A DNA stretch of 64,000 nucleotides, from the NCBI GenBank assembly GCA_902702965.1, contig CACRXP010000153.1:566290-630289 (forward strand), given 5' to 3'. Below are positions 62,395 through 64,000 of this stretch, piece after piece (positions within the stretch are counted from its first letter, which is position 1; every line of letters begins with the position of its first letter). The translations under genes and the position numbers were made by a program. The stretch is from Spirometra erinaceieuropaei (lineage: Eukaryota > Platyhelminthes > Cestoda > Diphyllobothriidea > Diphyllobothriidae). The notes beneath the pieces were generated by a model. That model was not told where the DNA came from, made no database searches, and saw only the letters and a list, made by a program, of their open reading frames with translations.

Positions 62395-64000
62395 TACGCC
62401 AGTATCACTAAAAGTTTTGATAAACTACAAATTCATCATTTTTATCACTGGACAGTTTTACGGATAGGTGATCCGTCCTCCATGTTAATTTTCAGTAGGT
62501 GATGCAGCAACGCGACATTCAGTTCAACTTGCACTCGAAAGACATCGCCATGAGAGAGTCTGGATAGATACTATTAGCGGGAAACATAACGTTAATGGGG
62601 AACAACAGTTTTTCATACACATGTACCACGCCCTATCAACAATGACATAATTCGCTTTTACCCAGCAAATAAAGCTTGCGTTCTGCGTAAAAACAGACAA
62701 TGCTGGAATGTATGAGAAAAAGTAAAAAGAAAGGATTATCGCGTTGACAATCTTACTAGGGATCATAACGACATATCAGACGTGTAAGACTTTCTGTTCC
62801 CATCGGGGTGACCATAGATGGTAATGTTGAGCAAAAGCCATGTTTCTATCGTGGTCATTTTTGAGCTATGGGCACACTATACACACCCTAAATGTTTAAA
62901 AACGTAACATATTAATTTCCGGGTATGTGGGATGAAGACATCACTGCACAGTAGGACACCTTTCTCATAGTTCCAAAAATAAAAACGCTTTAGTAGAGGG
63001 GGATGGCAAGTTATGTGTTCAAGTTCGACACGATTGCGGAGTGAACAGTATAGGCGAAAAAAATCATTTGAGGCATAACTCGTGAAACAACCTATTGAAG
63101 GTCGGCAAGTACTATGAACGACCGCTTATTTCAGCATGTTAACAAGAACTTACAGCAGCTGACCTGACAGGAGATGTTTTCTTTTTGTGCGCACGTGAAC
63201 TGATGGTATACTTAGTCTAAGTGCGGTTACTCGATGCATACGCAAATATTTCTGCATCATACAAAGCAGGTTTTGGCATAAACAACCAAGTCCTACGTCT
63301 GTTGCAACACTGTTTCTTGCCTGACAGTTATTTCCACAGTGAACCCTCTGCGCTTGTTACTCTGCTAGTTATTGAATGCTTTTTGCTTCCGTAAATTTGT
63401 CGGAGAATAGTTGGCCATTTCACAACGTTGCTGAGCCCCAGAAGAGAGGGTCGGTGTCATTTACGCAAAATGTTCTTGGCTTTATACGATGAAAAAACAA
63501 AGGAATGCACTCACTCGGCATCTTCGCTACCACCAAGACAGGAATATCCAGAAGCGTCATATCAGCGGCTTAGCATTTTAAGAAAAATAATAATCCGTGT
63601 TACGTGCTTGAGGAGAAGAAAAAAACGTCGTGTACCGGACTTACGAAATGACGGAAATTGATATTGCCTAAATTCACTAAGACAATAAGGGCCTCTGAAC
63701 ACTGCCTTCTTAATGGGCGCATGTCGAATTCATTGAAAATGTGAGTTTTATATACGATCATAATGCTATACCTACGAACATTATTTTGCTGACTTCTTTG
63801 CGAAAGAGAGTTGAGATATTATTAATAAAGTGAAGTCCACAAGTACAATAATATCGTCGACATCTTCCAGGAATCTAGGCAATTCTAGTAATAAACGACC
63901 ATAAAAAGTAATTCTTTAAGAACCACAGAACGGTTGGCTTAGGAAATGTCTGAAATGCATGCAGAGGAGTGATCGGATATTTCTAAACTAAAAATGCTTC
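62395..64000 (+). repeat. segmental duplication, copy 2 (partner 23,603-25,260)
   Basis: Starts at AGTTTTGATAAACTACAAATT and matches 23,603 onward in order to the end of the window (GGAAATGTCTGAAATGCATG near 63,941 corresponds to about 25,199). Because copy C begins about 670 nt beyond the matching end point, a family 1 gene may follow just outside the window. Confidence 0.8.
62420..62775 (-). pseudogene. family 2 relic, copy 3
   Basis: The minus-strand frame from 62,766 reads KIVNAIILSFYFFSYIPALS, FTQNASFICWVKANYVIVD and AWYMCMKNCC. After a frame change it continues as MAMSFECKLN, SRCCITY, WRTDHLSVKLSSDKNDEF and VVYQN. This second part has internal stops but agrees closely with the 23.7 kb copy, so it is probably the old coding frame. 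It is the best preserved of the three. The product is unknown, with a cysteine-rich middle. Confidence 0.5.

Noticed and set aside
1..64000. CRISPR arrays, bacterial operons, rRNA genes
   Set aside because: None found; the repeats present are dispersed or long tandem units without short spaced repeats, and the genes are spliced.

Overview
The window looks like gene-poor nuclear DNA of a flatworm, most likely a diphyllobothriidean tapeworm (Spirometra/Dibothriocephalus/Schistocephalus group). That is an inference. It rests on AT-rich DNA with spliced genes, many Penelope-like elements (PLEs) with GIY-YIG endonuclease tails, a LINE whose reverse transcriptase runs into C2H2 zinc fingers, and tRNA-headed SINEs. 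I see no bacterial operons, rRNA genes or CRISPR arrays.

The main finding is a previously unremarked (to me unrecognised) gene family, called family 1 here. It occurs at eight loci, at about 8.1, 15.6, 22.3, 26.6, 34.0, 39.2, 45.9 and 56.0 kb (copies A, B, H, C, D, E, F, G). The gene has three exons: a 64-nt signal-peptide exon, a 257-nt exon and a 303-nt exon, with phase-1 and phase-0 introns and a second intron of about 100 nt. It encodes a secreted protein of about 207 residues with conserved cysteines. Copy C (25,926-27,398, +) is intact from ATG to stop, with a TATA box and a poly(A) signal. Copy F (minus strand) has intact exons 2 and 3 and a poly(A) signal, but I could not find its exon 1. 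The other six carry stops, lost splice sites, frameshifts or truncations. This is a birth-and-death cluster.

The copies lie in a lattice of older duplications. A segment of about 1.6 kb at 23.6-25.3 kb recurs at 62.4-64.0 kb and carries relics of a second, cysteine-rich family; a third relic lies inverted at 2.76 kb. A third repeated segment lies at 40.25, 55.1 and 56.8 kb, head-to-head with copies E and G. A shorter repeat lies at 20.8, 43.6 and 46.5 kb.

Mobile elements fill much of the rest. PLE remnants lie at 4.4-5.2, 19.1-20.6, 23.0-23.6, 29.1-29.9, 35.0-37.06, 37.4 and 60.8-62.4 kb. LINEs lie at 5.5-7.3, 9.1-12.2 and 16.8-18.5 kb, and an LTR-type Gag remnant at 18.9 kb. A SINE at 15.04 kb and a 312-bp tandem array at 46.7-47.46 kb share a segment that folds like a hammerhead ribozyme, with pairing-preserving changes between copies. 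The rest is AT-rich DNA in which I recognise nothing.
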